A DNA stretch of 45,097 nt from an uncultured Bacteroidia bacterium (GTDB lineage Bacteria; Bacteroidota; Bacteroidia; Bacteroidales; UBA932), in NCBI GenBank assembly GCA_902785825.1, contig CACZZZ010000023.1, forward strand, positions 1-45,097, in the 5' to 3' direction. Shown here one piece after another: positions 33,695 through 42,090 of this stretch. Each line of letters begins with the position of its first letter. The first letter of the stretch is position 1. Made by a program: the position numbers and the translations under genes. The notes beneath the pieces were generated by a model. The model saw only the letters and a list, made by a program, of their open reading frames with translations, did no database searches and had not been told where the DNA came from.

Positions 33695-33701
33695 CTTAGA
33701 A

Positions 33702-34877
33702 TCAGCTATTTCCTAAAAATTCTTTAATACGGGCAAGCCCCTCCTCGAGAGTCGGCACGGGGGCGCAAAGGGAGATGCGGATATAGTCAGCCCCATTCTT
33801 TCCGAACACGAAGCCAGGAGCCATGAAAACTCCAGCCCCATGCAGTATCTTCTCGGACAATTCCTCACCGGAATAACCGACTTTCCCCCACAGGAAGAGA
33901 CCGGTGGAGTTCGGATTATATTCAACCCCAAGGGCATCGAATATCTGGCCGGCGACCACACGGCGGCGCTTATATTCGGCATTCAGCTTCTCAAACCACT
34001 CCGGTCCCTCTGCCAGAGCCTCAACAGCGGCGAGCTGCATAGCCTTGAACATTCCGGAATCCATCTGGCTCTTGACCTTCAGGATCTCATTAACCATCTC
34101 GGGATCACCGGCAACCATACCAAGTCGCCAGCCGCTCATATTGTGGGCCTTACTCAAGGAATTGAGCTCCAGGCAGCAATCCCAAGCACCATCTGCGGCA
34201 AGAATCGAGATCGGTTTCTCTGTCAAGATAAAGGAATATGGATTGTCATTGACAAGGAGAATCTTGTGCTTTTTGGCGAAGTCCACGAACCTCTGGTAAA
34301 GCTCCGGGGTGGCACAGGCGCCAGTGGGCATATTCGGATAATTGACCCACATCAGCTTGACACCCTCAAGATCCATGTTCTCAAGCTCGTCGAAATCAGG
34401 GAACCAGCCGTTCTCAGCCTTGAGGTCGTAGGTGACGATCTCGCCGCCCGCGAGACGAACCGTTGAAGAATATGTAGGATAACCCGGATCCGGCACAAGG
34501 ACCTTATCGCCAGGGTTGACAAAAGCCATGGTGATCAGCAATATACCCTCTTTGGACCCCACCAGGGGCTGAATCCCGCCATTGGGATTCAGAGTCACGC
34601 CATAGTAACGGGCATACCAATCCGCAAAGGCTTGGCGAAGAACCGGCAAACCTTTATAGTTCTGGTACTTATGACTATCCGGCAATGCGGCCACCTTGGT
34701 CAATGCGTCAATAGCGGCCTTTGGAGGCATGCCGTCTGGAGCGCCAATTCCGAGATTGATGAGCGGGCCAAGTCCTTTCGCAGCCCTTTCAGCGGTGACC
34801 GCGTCGAGGTCTTTCTGCTTGCGGGAGAAATAATACTCCTGGACTCCCTTGGTTCTTTCAGCTGGTTGAATGATCAT
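33702..34877 (-). CDS. class I/II aminotransferase (probable aromatic or aspartate aminotransferase)
   Basis: A 391-residue PLP enzyme. Key segments are INLGIGAPDGMPP, the NYPNMPTGACA cofactor loop, VNDNPYSF, and the PLP-lysine region LNSLSKAHNMSGWRLGM. Sequence style is near the LL-diaminopimelate/aspartate aminotransferase group. Its place between pheA (4-bp ATGA overlap) and tyrA strongly suggests it transaminates phenylpyruvate and 4-hydroxyphenylpyruvate as the last step to Phe and Tyr. Exact substrate range is inferred. Confidence 0.88.
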   Translation of the reverse strand: MIIQPAERTKGVQEYYFSRKQKDLDAVTAERAAKGLGPLINLGIGAPDGMPPKAAIDALTKVAALPDSHKYQNYKGLPVLRQAFADWYARYYGVTLNPNGGIQPLVGSKEGILLITMAFVNPGDKVLVPDPGYPTYSSTVRLAGGEIVTYDLKAENGWFPDFDELENMDLEGVKLMWVNYPNMPTGACATPELYQRFVDFAKKHKILLVNDNPYSFILTEKPISILAADGAWDCCLELNSLSKAHNMSGWRLGMVAGDPEMVNEILKVKSQMDSGMFKAMQLAAVEALAEGPEWFEKLNAEYKRRRVVAGQIFDALGVEYNPNSTGLFLWGKVGYSGEELSEKILHGAGVFMAPGFVFGKNGADYIRISLCAPVPTLEEGLARIKEFLGNS

Positions 34878-35716
34878 GATTCGTTCGCTTTATATGAGTT
34901 ATATTCACCTAAAATGTAAAGGTCCGCCATGAGTGGCCTGACGGCCTTCAGAGCCTGCCGGTAACGGTCATACGAGGAGAACCGGATGTCGGCGTAGAAA
35001 AAATATTGCCACTCTTTCCCGGGGATGGGAAGGGATTGGATCCTCGTCAAGTTCATGTCGTAGAAAGAGAGGATTGTCAACACCTGGGCAAGCGAGCCCG
35101 GTTTATGGGGCAACGTGAAACAAAGTGATGCCTTATCTGTCTTGTTCCTTGGGATAGAGATCGAGTCGTCGAGAATAAGGAATCTCGTGAAATTCTGCTT
35201 ATACGTCTCAATACCTTTCGCCAGGATCTCAAGGCCGTTCTGCTGGGCCGCAAGTTCTGACGCGACAGCACCGACCCCCTTCAGTCCCTGGGCCGCGATG
35301 TCGATGGCGCTCTTGGCGGTGTCCTCTGACTCTACCATCTTAATCCACGGGCAGTTCTTCTCGAAATACCTTCTGGTCTGGTTGATTGCCATGTAATGTG
35401 TCCGAACTTCCCGAATATCCTCCACCGCCTGGCCTGGGATAGCCATAAGATTCTGATGGATAGGAATATACACCTCTCCTTTAATCTTATAAGAATGGGA
35501 GCGCAAAAGTTCAAAATTGGGGAGCAGTCCACCGGAGATGGTGTTCTCGATGGCCATCACCGCCGCATCGGCCACCCCCTCAGACATAGACTTGAAAAGA
35601 CCATCGAAAGTCGGGCACTCAGCGATATTGATGTCAAGCCCTCTCGCCGAGTAGAACTCGCGAGCGGCTTGCTCGTGGAAACACCCACGATACCCTTGGA
35701 TCGCTACAGTCGTCAC
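34874..35716 (-). CDS. pheA: prephenate dehydratase with ACT domain
   Basis: A 280-residue enzyme that turns prephenate into phenylpyruvate. The catalytic part shows VAIQGYRGCFHEQAA, ENTISGGLLPNFELL and the Thr-Arg-Phe motif NFTRFLIL. Residues ~195-275 are an ACT domain (LPHKPGSLAQVLTILSFYDMNLTRIQS) for phenylalanine feedback. It starts at GTG 35716, which shares GTGA with the frr stop, so the two genes are translationally coupled. No chorismate mutase domain is attached, consistent with the mutase being on the DAHP synthase here. Confidence 0.94.
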   Translation of the reverse strand: MTTVAIQGYRGCFHEQAAREFYSARGLDINIAECPTFDGLFKSMSEGVADAAVMAIENTISGGLLPNFELLRSHSYKIKGEVYIPIHQNLMAIPGQAVEDIREVRTHYMAINQTRRYFEKNCPWIKMVESEDTAKSAIDIAAQGLKGVGAVASELAAQQNGLEILAKGIETYKQNFTRFLILDDSISIPRNKTDKASLCFTLPHKPGSLAQVLTILSFYDMNLTRIQSLPIPGKEWQYFFYADIRFSSYDRYRQALKAVRPLMADLYILGEYNSYKANES

Positions 35717-36282
35717 ACTGTCATGATCTCTTTCTCCTTGGCGGAGACGAGCACGTCGATAGCCTTGACTTTAGCGTCGGTTACCTTCTGTATCTCGTCC
35801 TCTCCCTCCTTCTGGACATCCTCGGAGAAATCACCGGCCTTCTGGCCTTTCTTCAGAGAGTCAACTCCCTCCCTGCGTATATTCCTGACAGCAACTTTGG
35901 CATTCTCACCCGCCGCCTTGGCTTTCTTGATCAAATCCTTACGCCTTTCCTCTGTGAGCGGGGGGATGGGGCAACGGATGATCTCGCCATTGTTCTGCGG
36001 AGTGAAACCGAGATTGGCGGCCATGATCGCCTTCTCAATAGCGGAGATAAGGCTTCTCTCCCAAGGCTGGATAGTGATGGTCCTGGCGTCTGGGACACTG
36101 ATGGAGGCCACCTGGGATATAGGGGTATCAGTGCCGTAATAGTTCACGGTCACGTTATTGAGAATGGAAGGGTTGGCTTTGCCCACCCTGTAGGTCTTGA
36201 GGTCTTCCTCAAGGAAATCAACGGTGTCCTGCATCTTGGCCTCGACACCATTCAGAATCTCTTTGGCTTTCTCTGATAACAT
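35713..36282 (-). CDS. frr: ribosome recycling factor
   Basis: A 189-residue RRF that, with EF-G, splits post-termination ribosomes. Hallmarks are the ~MQDTVDFLEEDLKTYRVGKANPSIL helix, PDARTITIQPWERSLISAIEKAI, NNGEIIRCPIPPLTEERRKDLIKKAK and the long C-terminal helix. Length is normal. It lies 14 bp after pyrH, the usual pairing, but is then overlapped by pheA. Confidence 0.97.
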   Translation of the reverse strand: MLSEKAKEILNGVEAKMQDTVDFLEEDLKTYRVGKANPSILNNVTVNYYGTDTPISQVASISVPDARTITIQPWERSLISAIEKAIMAANLGFTPQNNGEIIRCPIPPLTEERRKDLIKKAKAAGENAKVAVRNIRREGVDSLKKGQKAGDFSEDVQKEGEDEIQKVTDAKVKAIDVLVSAKEKEIMTV

Positions 36283-36296
36283 CGCTATATCTGTTT

Positions 36297-37001
36297 TTAT
36301 TTATGTACTAATGTGCCGACCTTCTCGCCGTCAAGTATTTTCTTGAGAGCTCCGGGGACATCGACATCAAAAACGATTATCGGCATGTTCCCGTCATCAC
36401 AAAGGGCGTAAGCTGTCTGATCAAGGACTCTCAGCCGCTTTGCCATCGCCTCCGAGAAAGTGATCTCCTCGTATTTGACAGCAGTGGGATCCTTTTTGGG
36501 ATCAGCGGTATAGACGCCGTCAACTTTCGTGCCTTTGAGCATGACATCGGCCCTGATCTCCAGCGCCCTAAGCGCGGCTCCGGAGTCCGTGGTGAAATAG
36601 GGATTGCCTGTACCTCCGGCGATCAGCGCGACGCCACCTTCCTCAAGGACCTTCACGGCGTTGTCCCTGTTGTAGTAGCGGACGAACGGTTCCATGGGAG
36701 TGGCGGTAAACACCTCGGCATGGACTCCTTCATCCTCAATGAACTGACTGAGAGCCAGCGAATTGATCACGGTCGCAAGCATTCCCATCCGGTCTCCTCC
36801 GACCCTGTCAAAACCCTTGTCAAGCCCCTGGAGTCCACGGAATATGTTGCCACCTCCGTTGACCACACCGATCTGGAGACCAGCTTTGGCGGCCTCGGCG
36901 ATCTCATGGGCATATTTACGGAGATAATCAGGCTCCAACCCTTTACCTTCCGGGCCGCCAAGAATCTCTCCACTCAATTTTAACAGAACTCTCTTGTACA
37001 T
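36297..37001 (-). CDS. pyrH: UMP kinase
   Basis: A 234-residue kinase of the amino-acid-kinase fold that makes UDP from UMP. Motifs: KRVLLKLSGEILGG, VNGGGNIFRG, DRMGMLATVINSLAL, GGTGNPYFTTDSGAALRALEI, and DVMLKGTKVDGVYTADPKKDP. A TTG two codons upstream keeps the frame open, but ATG 37001 gives the family start MYKRVLLKLSGE. First gene of the pyrH-frr-pheA-aminotransferase-tyrA-aroF set. Confidence 0.97.
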   Translation of the reverse strand: MYKRVLLKLSGEILGGPEGKGLEPDYLRKYAHEIAEAAKAGLQIGVVNGGGNIFRGLQGLDKGFDRVGGDRMGMLATVINSLALSQFIEDEGVHAEVFTATPMEPFVRYYNRDNAVKVLEEGGVALIAGGTGNPYFTTDSGAALRALEIRADVMLKGTKVDGVYTADPKKDPTAVKYEEITFSEAMAKRLRVLDQTAYALCDDGNMPIIVFDVDVPGALKKILDGEKVGTLVHK

Positions 37002-37018
37002 TTTCAAACGAATTTCGT

Positions 37019-37026
37019 CAAAAATA
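37019..37026 (-). promoter_or_regulatory. -7 promoter box of the pyrH operon
   Basis: The minus strand reads TATTTTTG, matching TAnnTTTG, 17 bp before the pyrH ATG. The leader would be about 10 nt. No strong -33 box is visible. Confidence 0.5.
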
Positions 37027-37052
37027 ATGATTTTTACTCTAAAGTGGAAAAA

Positions 37053-38522
37053 TCAATAGGTGAACATGCAGTCATATTCCTCTCCCCCTGCTCCGACCCT
37101 GAAAGTGTGAACCTCCCTCTTGGACGGCTTTACCGCCAGGACATCGATGCAAAGGTTGGTAGTGTAGTCGAAGAAAGCATGGGTCGTGCCAGGCATCATG
37201 ATGTCGGGGACCACCCATCCATAGCCCTGGGAAACGAAATAGTTGACCCCGCTCTCGTTCTCATACATGTTGAAATGGGAGTCTCCCGTGACCATGCCAA
37301 TGAGGGTTCCTTTGGCGGCGAAACCGGAAAGAATACCCATGATCCTCTCATTGCTCTCGACCGCCTCAACTGTAGGAGGCGAGATTGTCCAGCGGCCCTG
37401 CGGATGAGGCATGTAATGGGCTGTCACGAGGACGGGCATGTCCGCGGGTGTGCTGTCCAGCAGCGCCTGGAACCAGACCATCTGCTCGTCGTCAAAGAGA
37501 TAATATGAGCCGTTCTGGGTACCGGTTCCCTGGCTGTTAAGGAATATTACCCTTATTCCCTTCCCAGGCACGTCATACCAACCGTAGGTCTTTCCGGGAG
37601 TAAGGTGGAGATTCTCCCCCGCCTTCTCCTGCCATGGTTTCTGGAAGAAACCACTTAAATCATTATCCGTAAAGTATTTCCCTTCTCCAGCATCCCAGTC
37701 GTGATTGCCGGGAGTATAGAGCCAGACCCCGTCATATTTAAGCATTTGGGCCTGGACATTGTCCACGATCTCCTTGGCATAGGCCGAATTCTCAGTGGCG
37801 GGATAGGCGTTCAGCCCTATGTCACCGAAGTTCTCGATGAAATCGCATCCGAAAGCCTTCGCGACCTTTGCGGCGTGACCAATGTGCTTGTAGGTGAAAC
37901 GGCCGGCCGTGTGGACATCAGTCACGATCGGGAAAGACATGACCTCATCGTCACCCTTCCAGGCGTTGAATCTCGCGAGTGCCTCTTTAATCTGCGGTTT
38001 CACGAAGTCATCCTTGTCCGTGGCCTTGTCCTCTTTCTCATAAAGCTTGTCATTGATCTCCCGCCAAGGGATCGTCGGAGTCTTGTAGAGAAAGTTGATT
38101 GACTGACCCTTGTCGCAGTCGAAATATTCAAGGCGAAGGTCGTGCTTCACTTTTGAGAGTGTCTTTGACGCAATCTTGGTGATCGGCCCGTGAGCCCCGT
38201 CGTTGTCGTACAGGAGCTCCCCGTCAATATAAAGCTTGGAACCATCGTCAGTCGAGGCCTTGAAGGTATATTCCTCTTCGGTCTTGACTATCAGCGTGGT
38301 CTCGAGGAGGAGGGCATAGTGGTTCAGGGTCTCATCGATGCCAATGAGATCGAAGTTGTTCTTGACCCCCACCTTGTCCGGCTCACCAAGCGTCGAGAAA
38401 TCCGGAAGCTTTCTCTCAGGCCAGTCCAGCCATAGCTTGTAGTTCACGACAGGCTCTTTCTCCGTGGCGCAGGCGGCCAGAAGAAGAGCCAACGAAGCCG
38501 CCATGAATGTTTTCTTCAACAT
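37053..38522 (-). CDS. PA14-domain metallophosphoesterase lipoprotein
   Basis: A 489-residue exported protein. Signal peptide ends ALLLAAC (a good lipobox) when started at ATG 38522; upstream frame to 38615 overlaps pfkA and is rejected. Residues ~30-150 look like a PA14-type carbohydrate-binding domain (EYTFKASTDDGSKLYIDGELLYDNDG). Residues ~195-470 are a calcineurin-like phosphoesterase with the metal ligands in VTDVHTAG, NFGDIG, TPGNHDWD, VTAHYMPH and VTGDSHFN. Substrate unknown; a phosphorylated glycan or nucleotide outside the cytoplasm is possible. It lies 10 bp after pfkA and 51 bp before pyrH. Confidence 0.87.
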   Translation of the reverse strand: MLKKTFMAASLALLLAACATEKEPVVNYKLWLDWPERKLPDFSTLGEPDKVGVKNNFDLIGIDETLNHYALLLETTLIVKTEEEYTFKASTDDGSKLYIDGELLYDNDGAHGPITKIASKTLSKVKHDLRLEYFDCDKGQSINFLYKTPTIPWREINDKLYEKEDKATDKDDFVKPQIKEALARFNAWKGDDEVMSFPIVTDVHTAGRFTYKHIGHAAKVAKAFGCDFIENFGDIGLNAYPATENSAYAKEIVDNVQAQMLKYDGVWLYTPGNHDWDAGEGKYFTDNDLSGFFQKPWQEKAGENLHLTPGKTYGWYDVPGKGIRVIFLNSQGTGTQNGSYYLFDDEQMVWFQALLDSTPADMPVLVTAHYMPHPQGRWTISPPTVEAVESNERIMGILSGFAAKGTLIGMVTGDSHFNMYENESGVNYFVSQGYGWVVPDIMMPGTTHAFFDYTTNLCIDVLAVKPSKREVHTFRVGAGGEEYDCMFTY

Positions 38523-38532
38523 ATTCAGGATA

Positions 38533-39519
38533 TTAAAGTGACAGGACTGACAGGACATCGATGAGCTCTTTATTGATGGGCTTATCCATCTTGACAGCTC
38601 TCTGGATCGGGACATAGACGATCTCGTCGTTGGAGATTCCGACCATTATGTTGCGCTGGCCTTCCATCAGGGCCTCGATCGAGGCGTAACCCAGACGGGA
38701 GGCGAGAATGCGGTCATAGGCGCTCGGAGTGCCGCCCCTCTGCAAGTGGCCGAGGATAGTGACCTGGACATTGTACTGGGGATATTCCTTGCGTACCCTC
38801 TCAGCATAGTACATCGCTCCGCCATGACCGCCGTGCTTGGACTCAGAGACGAGTACGATAGAGCTGTTCTTGCTCTTTCTGACTCCCCTGCTGATGAACT
38901 CGGCAAGCTGGTCCACATCGGTCTTGTCCTCGGGGATGATCGCTGCCTCAGCTCCAGAAGCGATGGCGCTGTTCTGAGCCAGGAAGCCGGCGTCCCTACC
39001 CATAACCTCAACGAAGAATATCCGGTCGTGGGAGTTGGCTGTGTCCCGGATCTTGTCCACACACTCTACAATGGTGTTGAGAGCCGTGTCATAGCCTATG
39101 GTGTGGTCAGTTCCGTAAAGGTCGTTGTCGATGGTTCCGGGAAGGCCGATGATCGGGAGGTCGTATTCCCTCGCGAACTGCTGCGCACCTGTCAGTGAGC
39201 CGTTTCCGCCGATCACGATCAGGGCGTCGATCTTGTTCTTGACCATGTTGTCATAGGCCTTCTTGCGCCCCTCAGGGGTCATGAATTCCTTGCTGCGGGC
39301 GGTCTTCAGGATCGTTCCTCCCCTCTGGATCGTGTTGGACACCGAGGAGGAGGTGAACTCCTGGAACTCCTCGTTGATCAGGCCGTCATAGCCCCGATAG
39401 ACCCCGATGACCTTCATGTTGTGGAATATGGCGGACCTGGTGACGGCCCTTATGCAAGCGTTCATCCCCGGAGCGTCTCCCCCGGAAGTCAGAACAGCGA
39501 TTGTCTTTATCTCTCTCAT
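38533..39519 (-). CDS. pfkA: 6-phosphofructokinase
   Basis: A 328-residue phosphofructokinase, the committing step of glycolysis. Visible motifs are [64 protein letters not shown] (catalytic Asp), [11 protein letters not shown] and [18 protein letters not shown]. In the nucleotide site the usual GGDGS is GGNGS; the Gly that favours ATP over pyrophosphate is kept. The frame extends upstream to 39564 but ATG 39519 gives the family start [14 protein letters not shown]. Confidence 0.96.
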   Translation of the reverse strand: MREIKTIAVLTSGGDAPGMNACIRAVTRSAIFHNMKVIGVYRGYDGLINEEFQEFTSSSVSNTIQRGGTILKTARSKEFMTPEGRKKAYDNMVKNKIDALIVIGGNGSLTGAQQFAREYDLPIIGLPGTIDNDLYGTDHTIGYDTALNTIVECVDKIRDTANSHDRIFFVEVMGRDAGFLAQNSAIASGAEAAIIPEDKTDVDQLAEFISRGVRKSKNSSIVLVSESKHGGHGGAMYYAERVRKEYPQYNVQVTILGHLQRGGTPSAYDRILASRLGYASIEALMEGQRNIMVGISNDEIVYVPIQRAVKMDKPINKELIDVLSVLSL

Positions 39520-39561
39520 TTTGTTAAATTTATATAACCCGGCTATAAATGGCCAAAAACA

Positions 39562-39569
39562 CAAAAATA
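39562..39569 (-). promoter_or_regulatory. -7 promoter box of pfkA
   Basis: The minus strand reads TATTTTTG (TAnnTTTG), 42 bp before the pfkA ATG. The 321-bp gap from 39520 to 39840 holds this promoter and the left REP-like repeat, with no credible gene. Confidence 0.5.
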
Positions 39570-39659
39570 TACATTTTTCTTTCGAATTGTGACACCCCTT
39601 GCCCCCTTTCCAAGAATATTTTTACAAATAATTTATAATCAACACGTTGCGAACCAACG

Positions 39660-39733
39660 GCTGGACGGCCCTGCCGGGAGTCTTGGGGCAGAGCAGAGGC
39701 TATTTATAAACATCTTGATATTCAATTACTTAC
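39660..39733. repeat. REP-like repeat, left copy, upstream of the RAYT gene
   Basis: A 74-nt element beginning GCTGGACGGCCCTGCC. It aligns without gaps to 40841-40914 in the same orientation, about three quarters identical, with the first 16 bases exact. Its CCCTGC/GCAGAG arms could form a small, imperfect hairpin. It ends 107 bp before the transposase gene. Confidence 0.75.
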
Positions 39734-39840
39734 TATTATTTTGCCGGACGGCTCACGACTTCTTTGGGCGAATTATTGGTTTATTGATTCTTATGATGTA
39801 TATTCATCAAACGAAGTCTTAACTTAAATTTAAAAGCGCT

Positions 39841-40728
39841 ATGAAACGATCCGTATTCATCGACCCGTTTGAGGGAAGAAAAGGTTGCTACCATTTCTCT
39901 TCTTCTCATCAAGAAACCCGGCAAATCTTCAAATCCGAAAAGGACTTCATTTTCGGAATCAACACGTTGGCTCTGCTTCTCCCCGGTTCTGGGGTCAAGA
40001 TTGTGGCGTATTGTCTTATGAATAACCATATTCACATACTGCTGACAGGCACTTATGAGAATTGCCTGGCATACTATGACAGGGTAATCCATAGAATAGT
40101 TCAAATGCTTGCTGGGAAGTACGGTCTTTCAGGGATTCTTCGCCAGAAAGATCTCGATGTAGTCGCTGTCATGTCAGAGCGTCAATTAAAAAGGGAGATA
40201 TGCTACATTCATCGCAACCCTTACAAAGCCCGTATATCTTCACCGGACGATTATCCCTGGAGTTCTGCTGATGTCTATTTCAAAACTTCGCTCCCCTCTG
40301 GCTCTCCAGTTAAGAATCTTGGTACAGAGAGAAGGAGGGAAATCTTCCAAACCAGATTACTAATACCTGACTCCTATGAACATATTGATGGAAGAATACT
40401 GAACACCTGCTTCGTCTCATACAAACAAGCTTCATCCAAATTCACAAGCAGTGTCGAGTATTTCGATCTTTTACGGAAATACTCTCTTGAAGCTGAGGTA
40501 GAGGAAAACCATGGTATTCATGAGAATGTGACATTCTCGGATGAGGAAATGCAAGAAAGGATCAAGAGTATCTGCGTCAATGAATTCCATTGTCAAGCGA
40601 TTTCCGGATTGCACCGGAAGGATCTCCTTAGGTTAGCCAGAATCGCGGCATACAGATTCGGATCCGGCCAGGCCCAACTGTCCCGTCTGCTGGGTATTGA
40701 CAAGGAGACTCTGGAGAGGATCCTGTGA
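39841..40728 (+). CDS. REP-associated tyrosine transposase (RAYT, HUH/Y1 family)
   Basis: A 295-residue single-domain HUH endonuclease of the TnpA_REP type. The metal-binding HUH motif is NNHIHILL (His63, His65), and the catalytic Tyr is Tyr122 in CYIHRNPYKA, a typical RAYT signature. The C-terminal ~40 residues (RKDLLRLARIAAYRFG, QLSRLLGI) resemble the DnaA-like helix-turn-helix end of many RAYTs. Such proteins cut single-stranded REP hairpins and are held to spread them. It is flanked by two REP-like repeats, so the domesticated gene and its substrate seem to travel together. It has lower GC than its neighbours. Confidence 0.9.
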   Translation: MKRSVFIDPFEGRKGCYHFSSSHQETRQIFKSEKDFIFGINTLALLLPGSGVKIVAYCLMNNHIHILLTGTYENCLAYYDRVIHRIVQMLAGKYGLSGILRQKDLDVVAVMSERQLKREICYIHRNPYKARISSPDDYPWSSADVYFKTSLPSGSPVKNLGTERRREIFQTRLLIPDSYEHIDGRILNTCFVSYKQASSKFTSSVEYFDLLRKYSLEAEVEENHGIHENVTFSDEEMQERIKSICVNEFHCQAISGLHRKDLLRLARIAAYRFGSGQAQLSRLLGIDKETLERIL

Positions 40729-40740
40729 GTCCACACAGCT

Positions 40741-40795
40741 ACCGACATCAGACATCAGGCATCAGGCGACCGGCATAAGGCGACCGGCATCCAAC
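40741..40795. repeat. short imperfect tandem repeats downstream of the RAYT gene
   Basis: Reiterated units such as GACATCA (two copies) and GGCGACCGGCAT (two copies, 14 bp apart) within about 55 bp. It lies in the 232-bp gap between the RAYT stop and the next gene, which also holds the right REP-like repeat. No gene is seen. Confidence 0.6.
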
Positions 40796-40840
40796 ACCAA
40801 AGCCCAAAAACACTGATTATCAAATAATTACACAAGATAA

Positions 40841-40914
40841 GCTGGACGGCCCTGCCAGTAATCTTGAGGCCGAGCAGGGACGTTTGGGCAACTATTTGAT
40901 ATTCTGATACTTAC
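40841..40914. repeat. REP-like repeat, right copy, downstream of the RAYT gene
   Basis: Ungapped partner of 39660-39733. Here the arms CCCTGC (40850-40855) and GCAGGG (40874-40879) are perfectly complementary. It begins 112 bp after the RAYT stop, nearly mirroring the distance on the left. Confidence 0.75.
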
Positions 40915-40960
40915 AAATATATTACTAGACAGTGGTCGCTGGCTAAAGAGCGTGTGTTTG

Positions 40961-42067
40961 TCAGAAACTGACTCCGGCTCCGAGGGTGAAAACAGGCATG
41001 AAAGGGCCGGAGGTCGGCCGTGCGATAAGCCATGACACGCCGCCAAGAAGGCTGAGGTTCCGGAGATGGAAGACCACGCCGCCTTCCACCTGGAGCCCGG
41101 ACGCGGAATAGTCTTTGACCCTGGCCCAGGCGTCTAGGGAGTCGTTCCAACAAAGAGTGGAGCTGCCGAAACCGGCTCCCGAGAAAACACTGAGCCACGG
41201 CAAAGCATTGATCACAGCTCCGACCGAGAGGGAATATTCCCCTATCCGCTGACCGCCTTTCCCCTTGAACGTTTCTGGACCAGGGGTCGTGCCGTCAGAG
41301 AGGCACTCGTAGGCGTAAAGCTGGCTGACGAAATTGGTGCGGGCGGAAAGGTAGCCTCCCAATCTTCCACGGGACAATGAAAGGAATAATCCTCCCTGTC
41401 GGGTGTCGCCTATGGACAGTGTCGGGATAGCATTGAATATCAGATCCTTCACTCCGCCTGCGGCTCCATTCAGGATGACAGGGGTGTTATTCCGCGATAA
41501 ATTGTCATTCTGAGCAGAGCGAAGAATCTCTTCTCCCATCATCTCCAGCCCGACCGGCCATCCCTCCACCTTCGGCAACGGCTCAACCATACTTCTCCCG
41601 GCGGTTCGGCTCCGCTCACTGACCGGTATGCGATTTTGCTCACCAACCGCGGTTCGGCTCCGCTCACCAACCGGTTGGTGGGACGACGCTTCGGCAGTAT
41701 TTCTATCAACGGTCCCCGAACGGTTTTCAACGGTCCCTGAGCGGAGTCGAAGGGCACCGTCCTGACCGTCCATCTTCCCGTCATACGACTCCCTGACCCT
41801 CCTGAACCGCTCCCGCTGCTTCGCCGTCATTTTTCCCGACGCTTGCTGCAGGCTGTTTCTGAGCCGGTTCAACTCCCCGAAAAGTTCCGTGACAGACTTC
41901 TGGGACACTCTTTCCCCCGCAGCGGCCTTATCCCGCAGCGACATGCACTGTAGAGTGATTTTTTCATAGCGGTCAAGCACGGAATCCCAGTCGTTTTGAG
42001 CCTGGACAACGCTCGAAGCCGCCAGCAAGCACAAAAACGCTATGAATATGTGCCTGAAACTATTCAT
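40961..42067 (-). CDS. exported protein with coiled-coil and outer-membrane-like domain, interrupted by translated repeats
   Basis: A 368-residue protein. Signal peptide 1-23 (ends VVQAQ). Residues ~25-97 are a charged, probably coiled-coil segment (LNRLRNSLQQASGKMTAKQRERFRRVRESYDG). Residues ~103-215 are low-complexity and come from translated DNA repeats (RLRSGTVENRSGTVDR, VGERSRTAVGEQNRIPVSER, EEILRSAQNDN, VILNGAAGGVKD). Residues ~215-368 look like a small beta-barrel (alternating strands such as GGLFLSLSRGRLGGYLSART and terminal FTLGAGVSF). Function unknown. It is divergent from the Ser/Thr kinase with only 23 bp between, which suggests shared control and a possible sensor or target role. 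Confidence 0.75.
   Translation of the reverse strand: MNSFRHIFIAFLCLLAASSVVQAQNDWDSVLDRYEKITLQCMSLRDKAAAGERVSQKSVTELFGELNRLRNSLQQASGKMTAKQRERFRRVRESYDGKMDGQDGALRLRSGTVENRSGTVDRNTAEASSHQPVGERSRTAVGEQNRIPVSERSRTAGRSMVEPLPKVEGWPVGLEMMGEEILRSAQNDNLSRNNTPVILNGAAGGVKDLIFNAIPTLSIGDTRQGGLFLSLSRGRLGGYLSARTNFVSQLYAYECLSDGTTPGPETFKGKGGQRIGEYSLSVGAVINALPWLSVFSGAGFGSSTLCWNDSLDAWARVKDYSASGLQVEGGVVFHLRNLSLLGGVSWLIARPTSGPFMPVFTLGAGVSF
41442..41529. repeat. 88-bp inverted-repeat element inside the coding frame
   Basis: Left arm 41442-41479 (AGATCCTTCACTCCG...GATGAC) faces right arm 41504-41529 (GTCATTCTGAGC...GAAGAATCT), with 24 bp between, forming an imperfect hairpin-forming element. The right arm belongs to the family at 9925-9952. 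The element is translated as EEILRSAQNDN through VILNGAAGGVKDL of the exported protein. Confidence 0.7.
41600..41754. repeat. cluster of dispersed short repeats inside the exported-protein gene
   Basis: Copies of a GGTTCGGCTCCGCTCAC-type unit lie at about 41602-41620 and 41650-41668, with the partner CACCAACCG on either side. A 24-bp block, CGGTCCCTGAGCGGAGTC plus GAAGGG, lies at 41731-41754 and recurs exactly at 42217-42240 in the kinase gene. The gene frame stays open through all of them. Confidence 0.75.
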
Positions 42068-42077
42068 GAAAAATCAC

Positions 42078-42085
42078 TAACTTTG
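42078..42085 (+). promoter_or_regulatory. -7 box immediately before the kinase gene (possible leaderless start)
   Basis: TAACTTTG matches TAnnTTTG and ends 5 nt before the kinase ATG (42091), so transcription would begin at about the start codon. It lies in the 23-bp gap between divergent genes. Confidence 0.5.
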
Positions 42086-42090
42086 GACTC

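Noticed and set aside
39589..39822. 77-codon frame between pfkA and the RAYT gene
   Set aside because: It runs through the REP-like repeat and has no signal peptide, domain or plausible start context.
39638..39969. 13-bp match AATCAACACGTTG at ~39638 and again at ~39957 inside the RAYT gene
   Set aside because: Short, one copy is in coding sequence, and the flanks do not align; probably chance.
40741..40795. Possible CRISPR array (short regular repeats)
   Set aside because: Units are too short and irregular, with no spacer pattern and no cas genes.
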